This document shows, piece by piece, positions 31,796 through 42,091 of a stretch of DNA of 64,000 bases. The stretch's first letter is position 1. Each line of letters starts with the position of its first letter. The stretch is from Crambe crambe (taxonomy: Eukaryota > Porifera > Demospongiae > Poecilosclerida > Crambeidae). The position numbers and the translations under genes are program-made. The stretch lies in contig OZ004582.1 in assembly GCA_963924555.1 (NCBI GenBank), forward strand, positions 7,316,001-7,380,000, in the 5' to 3' direction. The notes under the pieces are model-generated. The model saw only the letters and a list, made by a program, of their open reading frames with translations, ran no database searches and was not told where the DNA came from.

Positions 31796-34700
31796 TCAAT
31801 TCTCCAATAGAGGTTCACGTAATTCAATTACTGTTTGTGTGACTCTTTTGACAGGATTGGCTTGAGATGATGTTTCTCTTCTTCTTTCATGAGAGATAAA
31901 TTTTGTCTGGAAATGGCTTGACATCTTTTTACATATTCTTTGAACAGCTCCCTTTTTGATGTAGAGGATGTAAAATTGGTACAATATGACACCAATCATA
32001 GTGACCATCACCACTCCGACTAAACAGTAAACAATTACCACATAATGTTCTACATTTGCTAGACCAATAACTGACAAGACAATGAGATTTAAATATACCA
32101 CTCCTTCCATGAGATTTAGATAAAATTTATGATAAATTTTCCCAGTGATCCAAATCAGTAATAATAATATACTGAAAGTGATGATGATAGCCATGAAGCT
32201 TTTATTCACATCATCGAGTGAGTAGTATGTAAAGACAATACAGAGAATGAAACGAACTGGCAAGAGAAACCCAGTCCAGTAGCGAGTGTTTTTCTTGTAT
32301 GGGGCGTAGTAGGAATCCAGTATTGGCTTGATCTTATTTAACAGGCGAACACATTTTCTGTGTGGAATGCGATAGAGGCAGGGGCCAAATATGAGAAGAA
32401 ATGTAAATGGAAGGAAAAAGAAAACTCCCACCAATAAAGTAGCACCTACTAGAAGAAGGTGTTTGTATCCTAAACGAGGCAAGTTACCATCTTTTAACCA
32501 TACGCTCACTTTCTCTCCATTGGGACCATCCAGATGGACAAAGGAAAACACAGCAATGATTAACTTTAATATTTTAGTATAGGACATCAGTATCAAGGTT
32601 GCTAGGACTGCTATGGGGTCAGTCCCTATTAATTTGGACATTGTCATTGAATATCTGCTGGTGAAAATGATAATGCTTATCAAGATCCAGATATAAAATG
32701 GAAAAGCAAACTGAAGCCAAGTTTGCATGCATGCATCAAGTCCATTGAAAAAGCATGTCTCTATCCCTAGGTCAAGGTTCAACCAGGCTATGAAGACTGT
32801 CAGAACATTTACAGCATCAGTAGGGAAAAATAACCTTTTATTGATTTGTACAATGTTAGCATAGAGTATCAAACTGTTGATCATTCCATAGGCAACTGTC
32901 AGCCTAAAAACTGATAAAAAAGCTATGAGGACTATTCCAGCCAATGCGAATGGGATTAATAGACCTAAATAGTGACTTGAACATTGTCCACATCTTGAAC
33001 TGCCAAGCTTGAGGCTATAGTTATCACTACACTGTCCACATAGCACTCCAGTACGATGAGAGGCACATTGGGTGTCTAGGTTATCCAAAGGTATATCAAC
33101 TGTGTCTGAGGTGCAGTAGTCAGCTGGACAAGAACTGTACAAGATTAAGCCTAGATAAGAATCATTTGCACTTAACATGCTCATCCAAAATGTATCAGTT
33201 GCCTTCCTTTTTATGAAATGATTTTCTTTCCCAATAATGCACTGAGCACCATATTTCTCAAGTCGTTTATCACAAACACACTCTTCATCCCTTTATCTGA
33301 ACCCATCCGGACATGGTAAAAATGTCACTTGAACAACTGCTTTAGCTAATCCAGTATCACGACAAGGACCATTTGGATATAATACCAACTTTCCATGATC
33401 AGAGTTCGAGTAAAGAGAGTATTGTAGACTTGAACACTGCCGAGAAGTGTTTTGCAATGTTTGGTTGTGTTTGAATCTGATTTTTTTACCCAGTGCTGTT
33501 ATATCTGTAGGGACAATGCTCCATCCTTGACCAATAGCTACAAGGGACACATCTAATTCTTGACCTCTTTGAATTTCTATATTTTTCATGTTGCTGCAGT
33601 CATGATGAAACAAGTTGTTATAACAGAAACATAATTGTAACGGTTCAGATTCAATTTCTTCAGTTGATGATGTATTATCTTGTGATAATATTTGTATATA
33701 TCCTTTACTCAGTAAGGTATTATATGGTGAGCTATCATTATTAAGACTTCGTATAATAAACCAACACATACCCAGCAATCCACCATATAAGAGGTTACCA
33801 CCTTTACCAGCTGAATTGTGGTATGAATATATGGCTACTTTTGCTTTTTCTGTTTTGCCATCAAACTGCAGAAAGCAGTTAGGAAACTCCTTGTATTCAT
33901 TCTCCTTTCTTATCCTTTCATTGCACTGAATAGGTGTGACGATGTCTCTGTGAAATATTGCTCCTCCATAGTCAGTGGCATTGTTGTGAGACACATTGAG
34001 AATTGAAGCTAAAAACAAAGTTGCTCCACTCGTAAAATACATAGCTCCACCACTTTGTGCTGCATTGGATGAAAAATTTGCAGTACCACAAAATTCAACT
34101 TCTGTTTTGAATGCATATAATGCACCACCATCTATTTGAGCCTTATTGCTGATGAATGAGGTGCTTCCCCTGAAGGATAAATTCCCACCCTCTGAGCTAA
34201 TGGCCCCTCCACTAGTGAGTGCATTGTTGTTATAGAATAATGTGAACTCTATTGAGCTATCCTTTGAGACACTTCCTTGATGGTTTGAATAATTCATAGA
34301 CCCATTAAATGTCACAGTGTTATAAGTGCTATTTACTCCATTATTATTTATGAAATTGGTGTCTGTTCCTTTGATTAGTGCAAGTGATTTGCTTAAATAT
34401 AAAGCTCCTCCTGTGCTTGCTTCATTTTGAGAGAAATTTGCAATTCCAGTAATTATAATTGACCCTCTCCATATCCTCACAGCTCCTCCCTCCCTAGTGG
34501 CATTGTTGTTATTGAAAAAATTATTCCCTGTCATAGTCATGGTACTAATTGCACAGTATATTGCTCCTCCAGATGATTTAGCACGGTTGTTATTAATAGA
34601 GTTATTCCCTGTCATAGTTATGGTACTATATCGGCAGTATATTGCTCCTCCCCTCATGGTGGCAAGGTTGTTATTAATAACGTTATTCCCTGTCATATTT

Positions 34701-35413
34701 ATGGTGGTATCTTGGCAGTATATTGCTCCTCCCTTCCAGTAAGCGCGGTTGTTATTAATAGAGTTATTCCCTATCTTGATGGTGCTATTTGCACAGTATA
34801 TTGCTCCTCCATTACTCTTAGGTCCTTCTGGTACTTCATTTCCAATAAAAGCAGTATCTATCAGAGTCAGAGTGGAGTGATCCGTGGCCATGACTGCTCC
34901 TCCTCTGATTCTTTCAAAGGAGGTATTGATGATTGTGATATTTGAGTGATTCAATTGGACTGCTCTCTCTGTTGTTTCCATGTTACTTTGGAACACTAAA
35001 CTGGATAGCAGAATTGCACTTCTTGTGAAAGCAAGAATGGGAACATTTGTTGATCTTACAAAGTTCAGTCCTTCAATGGTGAAATTTGTGACATTATAAC
35101 TGAGGAGACTACTACTGCTTAAGATTATCACATCATTTGATCCACTATCATTTCCCCTCCAAATCATGCCAGATATATTCGAAATATTCAATGCATTTCG
35201 TTGGCTGTGATTGCCTGGCAGAAAGACGAATATCGATCCTGTTGTGAAATATCTCATGCTCTCATTGATATACTCATCCAAGGTGAGACATAATCCAGGG
35301 AAGTCGTGGAGTGAGGAATTGTTTGACTTCACATAGTTAGTACTCTGTATTGGAGTACTTAACAGCAATATTTGAATGAAAAGAAGTAATTTTGACTCTG
35401 ATGTTATCTCCAT
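31796..35413 (-). pseudogene. Array copy 6: nonsense-interrupted, mosaic copy with expanded repeats
   Basis: One reading frame of 1,205 codons from ATG at 35411-35413 (MEITSES signal peptide) is interrupted only by TAA at 33293-33295, replacing the Gln of CPDGFRQ; read literally it gives a 706-residue secreted beta-helix. There is also a codon loss in SMLxSANDS. The beta-helix has four consecutive ~27-residue GGAIYC...NNN units (81-bp DNA repeats at about 34554-34800) where most copies have one, but a later stretch is shortened. From the span after FPFYIWILI (fwd ~32690) to the stop the protein is strongly diverged (MSYTKILKLIIAVF; PHRKCVRLLNKIKP) yet still ends VIELREPLLEN, so it joins a common front to a distinct tail. 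One nonsense codon in an otherwise open frame could be a recent mutation, an allele or an error. Confidence 0.8.
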
Positions 35414-36042
35414 TTCAAATCTAGCTAGTATATAACTAGGCAAACTTCAATGAAATGAAATTTAGCTACTTAGTCAGGCGATTTTTATAACATCAGTATT
35501 CAATATACCCAAAGTCATTGCAGATGATTAGATATGGATCTTGTAAGCAACCTATTATTAAAAAATAAATATTCTCACTAGCTATCTAGCTATTTTTCTA
35601 GTTACTCCCAAAAATTTGGTGTTTCCACATCCACTGCTCAATGTCACAAAGTATTACTGTAGTCTTATGGACTTATCTGATCATTATTGCTTGCAAAAAT
35701 TATCGTCGATTTGTATTGAGTCTGTGGAAGACTTTATTATGCAACAAACATCATTGATCTGTTTCAATGTTGACATCTTGATTAGCTGATTCATTTGAAG
35801 TTTTTGAGTATAAATGTTTTATCTATGTTTTTTTATATATTATGTACATGTACCAGGTTATCCAGCATCATTGCTTATGGTTATTGAAAAGTTACTGATT
35901 TCATTTTATAATTGAGCTAATAATATGAAACCTTTGGGAGAAGTGAAAGACTAAATCACATAGCTACATCAATCGATCTACGTCAGAACTATAGATTAGC
36001 TAGCTAAGCTATCTTTATAGTTTATCAAATTACCCTGCGAGT

Positions 36043-36215
36043 ACACCATCTCCCTGTTAATCAAGATCACTTCACCCTGCAAGGATACCATCTCCCACCC
36101 TGCAAGGATACCATCTCCCTGTTAATCAAGATCACTTCACCCTGCAAGGATACCATCTCCCTGTTAATCAAGATCACTTCACCCTGCAAGGATACCATCT
36201 CCCTGTTAATTAAGA
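36043..36215. repeat. 42-bp minisatellite
   Basis: About four units of CACTTCACCCTGCAAGGATA plus CCATCTCCCTGTTAATCAAG, one of them shortened. A single unit-like sequence (CACCCTGCAAAGATACCATCTC) is at 27950 in the matching spacer, so the expansion is specific to this copy. Confidence 0.9.
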
Positions 36216-36691
36216 CCACTTCACCGTGATCTGAAGCATTTTTGCCTTGCATAGAATTAACTTTATGCTAAAGTCATACATTTGTTTTTTTCTTGCATCT
36301 AGTAATTACTATAAACATGTATTCGTTTTCAGTAATCCTGACAATTTCAACCTTCCTGATACCCATGGGTGATTGCAGTAAGCTAATTTCTATAATAGGC
36401 AAGAATAATTCAACCTGTTAAGTCCACCACCACACCTCATTTTGGATGTATAATGCCAATTTTTCACTTTCTTTATACTTCATAAACTAAGGTAGCACAG
36501 TCATAGCTATAGCTAACTGGCTCAATAATAAAAATGTAGAATTAGATGCCTGGTAACCAGTAAACATTTTCAAGTTTTATAATGCTAGACTGATTTTTAT
36601 ACAAATGAAACTTCCTAATGCCTTCACAACAGGTTGCGTCCAATGTTAAGAACCATCAAGGACTTCAAGATGCTGAATGAGAAGGATTCCT

Positions 36692-36780
36692 TTTTTAAAG
36701 GTGTTATCATGTAATGAGATGGTGAAGGAGGATTGAAGAAAAACTGGCAAACATGCTTAGATGAGAGATAACCATCGTTT
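36692..36780. mobile_element. Short relative of the SINE-like insertion
   Basis: 89 bp matching both ends of the 30668-30901 element (TTTTAAAGGTGTTATCATG ... GATAACCATCGTTT) but lacking the 145-bp tRNA-like middle. It is flanked by 13-bp direct repeats GAGAAGGATTCCT (36679-36691 and 36781-36793), showing an independent insertion. The two forms differ at a GCA microhomology. Confidence 0.65.
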
Positions 36781-37101
36781 GAGAAGGATTCCTTTGGCCG
36801 TGCATAGTTCTCTCACAATAAACCTCTGCAACTTCAATCACAAACTTTAACATCATTTACCAAGTTAGTCCTACATACATGTACAACTTAATTATGAAAA
36901 TATGACTCTATAGTTTAGTAAATATTCTTGCTAGAAAAATAATGATCAAGCTACCTATATGAATAATTAACTCGTGAAAGAATAAGGGTGTGAATAGCAA
37001 GGTGTTCATAAGGTTTGAAAGTGTAAGCTAAGCAGATATTTAAAAATAACAGTACAAAGCAAAAAAATGAGTATGATACGTAATACGTAGTTATGCATGC
37101 A

Positions 37102-40100
37102 TCAATTCTCCAGTAGAGGTTCTTGTAATTCTATTACAGTTTGTGAAACATTCAATGGTGAAGTAGTTGGTGATGTAATGTTATCATTGACTGTTTCTTT
37201 TCTCTTCATGAAATTGATGGATTTCCTTTTCATCATCCAGTTGGTTACTTTTTTGAAGTAAAGATGGTGAAACTGATACAATATGATGCCAATCATAGTG
37301 ACAAACACTATTCCAACTAGTGCATAGACCAGTCCAGTCCCTTTTGCAGGAGTTAAAGATAAAACTGACAATAAAATGAGGTTCATATATATCGAGATTT
37401 CAATGAAACTAATGCACATTTTGTTGTATATCTTCCCAGTGATCAAATTTATCGATAAAATTCCACTGAAAGTTATTATAATGACAGCAAAGCTGTAATT
37501 GATACGAATGGTTGAAAGTGTGACCACTGAGTAGAGAACACAGCGAACAAGCAAGAGAAATCCAGTCCAATAGCGAGTGTTTTTCTTGTAAGGGGCATAG
37601 TAAGAATCCAGTAGTGGTTTGATCCTGTTCAACCAACGACTGCACTTCCCTTCAGGAATACGATAAAGACAGGGTCCAAGTAAGAGGAGAAGGGTGTAAG
37701 GAAGAAAGAAGAAGATGATAAATAATGAAGTGAATATCGCAAGGAGGAGATGCTTTGGACATAAGTAGGGAACATTGCCATCTCTCGACCATACAATTTT
37801 CTTACGATCAGGGTAATCCAAGGAAGCAAATGTATAAACATCTATGGCTACCTGCAGTATCCTGCTGTATGACATTAGTAGGAGTGTAGCTAGGACTGCA
37901 ATGGGGTTAGTCCCTATTAATTTAGACACTGTTATTGAGTATCTGCTGATGAGAATGATCAAACCGATTAAGATCCAGATATAAAATGGAAAAGCAAACT
38001 GAAGCCAAGTTTGTATGTATGCATCAAGTCCATTGAAAAAACATGTCTCTATCCCTAGGTCAAGGTTTAACCAGGCTGTGAAGACTGTCAGAACATTTAC
38101 AACATCAGTAGGGAAAAATAACCTTCTATTAACTTGTACGATGTTAGCATAGAGTATCAAACTGTTGATCATTCCATAGGCAACTGTCAGCCTGAAAACT
38201 GATAAAAAAGCTATGAGGACTATTCCAGCCAATGCGAATGGGATTAATAGACCTAAATAGTGATTTGAACATTGTGCACATCTTGAACTGCCAAGCTTGA
38301 GGCTATAGTTATCACTACACTGTCCACATAGCACTCCAGTACGATGAGAGACACATTGGGTGTCTAGGTTATCTAAAGGTATATCAACTGTGTCTGAGGT
38401 GCAGTAGTCAGCTGGACAAGAACTATACAAGATTAGGCCTAGATAAGAATCATTTGCACTCTTTAACATGCTCATCCAAAATGTATCAGTTTCCTTCCTT
38501 TTTATGAAATTATTTTCTTTCCCAATAATGCACTGAACACCATATTTCTCCAGTCTTTTATCACAAACACACTCTTCATCGCTTTGCCTTAACCCATCAG
38601 GACATGATAGAAATATCACTTGAACAACTGCTTTAGCTAATCCAGTATCACGACAAGGACCATTTGGATATAATTCCAACTCTCCATGATCTGCATTCGA
38701 GTAAAGAGAGTATTGTAGACTTGAACACTGCCGAGAAGTGACTTGTAATGTTTGGTTATTTTTGAATCGGATATTTTTACCAAGTGCTGTTATATCTGTA
38801 GGGACAATGCTCCCTCCTTGACCAATAGCTAAAAGGGACACCTTTATTTCTTGACCTCTTTGAATTTCTATAGTTTTCATGTTGCTGCAGTCAACATCAT
38901 AATGAAAAGAGTTGTTATAACAGAAACACGATTGTAACGGTTCAGATTCAATATCTTCAGTTGATGATGTATTATCCTGAGATAATTTGATGTATCCCTT
39001 ACTTATTAAGTAATCATAAGGTAATCTGTCACCTGAAAAGTTTTCATCGTCTCTTTTAAACCAACACATATCCAGCAATCCTCCATATAAGAAGTTACCA
39101 CCTTTACCAGCTGAGTTAAAGTATGAATACATGGCTACTTGTGTTCTGCTGTCAAACTGCAGAAAGCAGTTTGGAAACTCCATGGGTCCATTCTCTTTAC
39201 TTATCCTTTTATTGCACTGAATAGGTGTAACAATGTCTTTATGAAATATTGTTCCTCCATAGTCAGTGGCACTGTTGTGAGACGCATTAAGAATTGAAGC
39301 TAAAAACAAAGTTGCCCCACTCGTAAAATACATAGCTCCACCACTTTGTGCTGCATTGGATGAAAAATTTGCAGTACCATAAAATGCAATCGCTGTTTTA
39401 AATGCATATAATGCACCACCATCTATTTGAGCCTTATTGCTGATGAATGAGGTGCTTCCTCTGAAGGTTAAAGTCCCACCCTCTGAGTTAATGGCCCCTC
39501 CATTAGTGAGTACACTGTTGTTATAGAATAATGTATTGCCACTGAACTCCATTGAGCTTTCCCTTGAAACAATTCCTCCTTGATTGTTTAAAAAATCTGT
39601 AGACCCATTAAAGAGTACTTTGCTTTTCATAACCCTGATCTCTCCTTTAGGTATTATATTGTCTTTGATCATTGTATTTCCATTGAATATCACAGTGCTG
39701 TTGGAGATATATAAAATCAGATTTCTGTTATTTTTTGAGAAAGAATTAGTTCCTTCGAATTCAACTCGACTTTTCTCTATTACTAGGGCAATATTATTTT
39801 CATTACATGTGATGTGGATATTCCTGAATGTAACAATTTGTGTTTCGAATAGTGCAATTGCACCCAAATTTTTAATGAAGCTTGCAGATATAAAGATACT
39901 TGTTTCTGCAGCAATCGAATTTTCATATCTATCATAGATATACAGCCCTCCACCTTTTTCAGCAACATTTTTTATGAAATTGATATCTGTTCCATTGATT
40001 AGTGCATGTGATTTACTTAAATGCAAAGCTCCTCCATCCCTTGCTTCATTTTCAGAGAAATTCGCAATGCCAGTAATTAAAAGTGACCCTCCCAATATGC

Positions 40101-40887
40101 ACACAGCTCCTCCACTATAGATGACATGGTTGTTATTAATAGAATTATTCCCTGCCATATTCATGGTGCTATTTCGGCAGTATATTGCTCCTCCCTTCCA
40201 GTAAGCACGGTTGTTATTAATAGAGTTATTCCCTGTCATATTTATGGTGCTATTTGCACAGTATATTGCTCCTCCATTACTCTTAGGTCCTTCTGGTACT
40301 TCATTTCCAATAAAAGCAGTATCTATCAGAGTCAGAGTGGAGTGATCTGTGGCCATGACTGCTCCTCCTCTGATTCCTTCAAAGGAGGTATTGATGATTG
40401 TGATGTTTGAGTGATTCAATTGGACTGCTCTCTCTGTTGTTGCCATATTACCAGTGTTACTTTGGAACACTAAACTGGATAGCAGAATTGCACTTCTTGT
40501 GAAAGCAAAAATTGGAACATTTGTTGATCTTATGAAGTTCAGTCCTTCAATGGTGAAATCTGTGACATTATAACAGTGGAGACTACCACTGCTTAAGATT
40601 ATCACATCATTTGATCCACTTTCATGTCCCCTCCAAATCATGCTGGATGTGTTTGAAATATTCAATGTATTTTGTTGGCTGTGATTGCCTGGCAGAAAGA
40701 CGAATGTCAATCCTGTTGTGAAATATCTCATGCTGTCATTGATATACTCGTCCAAGGTGAGACATGATCCAGGGCAGTTGTGGAGTGAGGAATTGTTTGA
40801 CTTCACATAGTTAGTACTCTGTATTGAAGTACTCAACACCAACATTTGAATGAAAAGAAGTAATTTTGACTCTGATGTTACCTCCAT
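37102..40887 (-). CDS. Array gene 7: Pmp-type beta-helix multi-pass membrane protein
   Basis: Open frame of 1,261 residues, the longest intact copy. MEVTSES signal peptide, then beta-helix repeats in which the GGAIYC...NNN unit occurs twice (two 81-bp copies near 40190-40270), explaining the greater length. The Cys-rich linker reads CPDGLRQSDEECVC; then TGVLCGQC...CAQC, about nine spans, a shortened cytoplasmic tail (the SHIYRR-type stretch is absent) and the variant end IELQEPLLEN. It shares the TPAKGTGL loop with gene 2. Within the beta-helix several rungs are reworded relative to neighbours (NDRYENSIAAETSIFISASFI region). No lesion seen. Confidence 0.88.
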   Translation of the reverse strand: MEVTSESKLLLFIQMLVLSTSIQSTNYVKSNNSSLHNCPGSCLTLDEYINDSMRYFTTGLTFVFLPGNHSQQNTLNISNTSSMIWRGHESGSNDVIILSSGSLHCYNVTDFTIEGLNFIRSTNVPIFAFTRSAILLSSLVFQSNTGNMATTERAVQLNHSNITIINTSFEGIRGGAVMATDHSTLTLIDTAFIGNEVPEGPKSNGGAIYCANSTINMTGNNSINNNRAYWKGGAIYCRNSTMNMAGNNSINNNHVIYSGGAVCILGGSLLITGIANFSENEARDGGALHLSKSHALINGTDINFIKNVAEKGGGLYIYDRYENSIAAETSIFISASFIKNLGAIALFETQIVTFRNIHITCNENNIALVIEKSRVEFEGTNSFSKNNRNLILYISNSTVIFNGNTMIKDNIIPKGEIRVMKSKVLFNGSTDFLNNQGGIVSRESSMEFSGNTLFYNNSVLTNGGAINSEGGTLTFRGSTSFISNKAQIDGGALYAFKTAIAFYGTANFSSNAAQSGGAMYFTSGATLFLASILNASHNSATDYGGTIFHKDIVTPIQCNKRISKENGPMEFPNCFLQFDSRTQVAMYSYFNSAGKGGNFLYGGLLDMCWFKRDDENFSGDRLPYDYLISKGYIKLSQDNTSSTEDIESEPLQSCFCYNNSFHYDVDCSNMKTIEIQRGQEIKVSLLAIGQGGSIVPTDITALGKNIRFKNNQTLQVTSRQCSSLQYSLYSNADHGELELYPNGPCRDTGLAKAVVQVIFLSCPDGLRQSDEECVCDKRLEKYGVQCIIGKENNFIKRKETDTFWMSMLKSANDSYLGLILYSSCPADYCTSDTVDIPLDNLDTQCVSHRTGVLCGQCSDNYSLKLGSSRCAQCSNHYLGLLIPFALAGIVLIAFLSVFRLTVAYGMINSLILYANIVQVNRRLFFPTDVVNVLTVFTAWLNLDLGIETCFFNGLDAYIQTWLQFAFPFYIWILIGLIILISRYSITVSKLIGTNPIAVLATLLLMSYSRILQVAIDVYTFASLDYPDRKKIVWSRDGNVPYLCPKHLLLAIFTSLFIIFFFLPYTLLLLLGPCLYRIPEGKCSRWLNRIKPLLDSYYAPYKKNTRYWTGFLLLVRCVLYSVVTLSTIRINYSFAVIIITFSGILSINLITGKIYNKMCISFIEISIYMNLILLSVLSLTPAKGTGLVYALVGIVFVTMIGIILYQFHHLYFKKVTNWMMKRKSINFMKRKETVNDNITSPTTSPLNVSQTVIELQEPLLEN

Positions 40888-42091
40888 TTCAATCTAAGTG
40901 ACTGCATTAAGTGACCAAACAAACAATGATGTCTGGCTAACTATGCAGCCAGTTCATTTTTATAATGTGAATTAATTAATATTATATTCCATATTACATG
41001 TACATGTATATACTGATTCCTGAACTGTTTACAGATTAGATAGATGTAGTACTACATGTATCTTTTGTAAGCATCCTGTTTTTTCCACATCAATCACTTA
41101 AGTTTCATAAATTATTGGTCTCATGGGCTGATCTTATCACTGGATGATAATAATTCATGTATGTATTCTCAAAAAAAACTACCTTAGAAATCAAATCATC
41201 AGATTAGTTTGAAGTAAGACACTGGTCAGTTTCAATGTTGACATCTTGGACTTAATAATTTTGAGAAAAATAAGAAAGAGTAACAAAGTTTTAGTGTACA
41301 AATACTCCATCCTTGATGTGTATCAAGTACTACAGTGACTTTACCTAGCACTGTTGCTTATGGTTCATAGATGCTCTGTTTCCTTCTATAACCATGAGCT
41401 ACTATTTCTATCAAAAACAGTAAACCTTTGGGAGAAGTGATAATCACACACGTGTATAATTCAGAACTACTTAACCAGACTATGCTAAGAGTTAAGAGTG
41501 ACTAGATGTCAAAAACAATAAACGAAGAAGAAGAAGAATTAAAATATGACCTCAAGTATAAAAGTTCACAAGTTACGTATTGGATCATGGTGGAGTGGTC
41601 TTAAGGGTACCCACGACAATTTCAATCTCCCTAATAACCTAGCTCCCTAATAAAGAGGTCACCTCCCTATAGAGGCCCACTTGTTCCTGGTCCATGGGTG
41701 GTCATAGTAAACTATAATGGGCAAGTGAACGGGAGAAAGATTTATGCTAAATAAAAGGCCATGTTTGGTTAGTCTTTACTTTTACATATAGCAGTTTCTG
41801 TGAACAAACATCAAAATTATGCTACCTTCAATAATAATTAAACATCACTGCTCCCACCAAGCTGCTATAATTATTCACGTCAATGTAAAAGTGTTCTGCT
41901 TGGTTTAGACAGTGATACAAACATCATGGATATTAGAATAGGCCTGTGTATGTAGACATAGCAAGAATGTGTATTATATTAGAAGAAAGGTGTACATAGT
42001 GCTGGCTAAACACTTTACAAAAAAAAAAATTTTATATAACTAATACACACACAAGATAAAGCTACATATTACCTTAGAGTGTTATTATGCA
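40888..42091. other. Spacer between array genes 7 and 8
   Basis: No gene. The shared upstream motif (AAACCTTTGGGAGAAGTGATAATCAC) is at about 41421-41446. 41520-41560 is A/G-rich (GAAGAAGAAGAAG). 41640-41715 holds the dispersed AGAGGTCACCTCCCTATAGAGG / ACTTGTTCCTGGTCCATGGG repeat also found at 22.96, 28.6, 30.37 and 46.85 kb. 41930-42091 is the 3' flank of gene 8, more diverged than in other copies. Confidence 0.65.

Larger units (their letters stand above)
35414..37101. other. Spacer between array copies 6 and 7
   Basis: No gene. The part to about 36000 parallels the 5' flank of copy 4, with GTGGAAGACTTTATTATGCA once at 35725-35790 and the upstream motif AAACCTTTGGGAGAAGTG at about 35928-35950. 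36043-36215 is a minisatellite and 36692-36780 a small insertion, both listed separately. 36800-37101 is a diverged 3' flank of the array (TCCTACATACATGTACAA). Confidence 0.7.
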
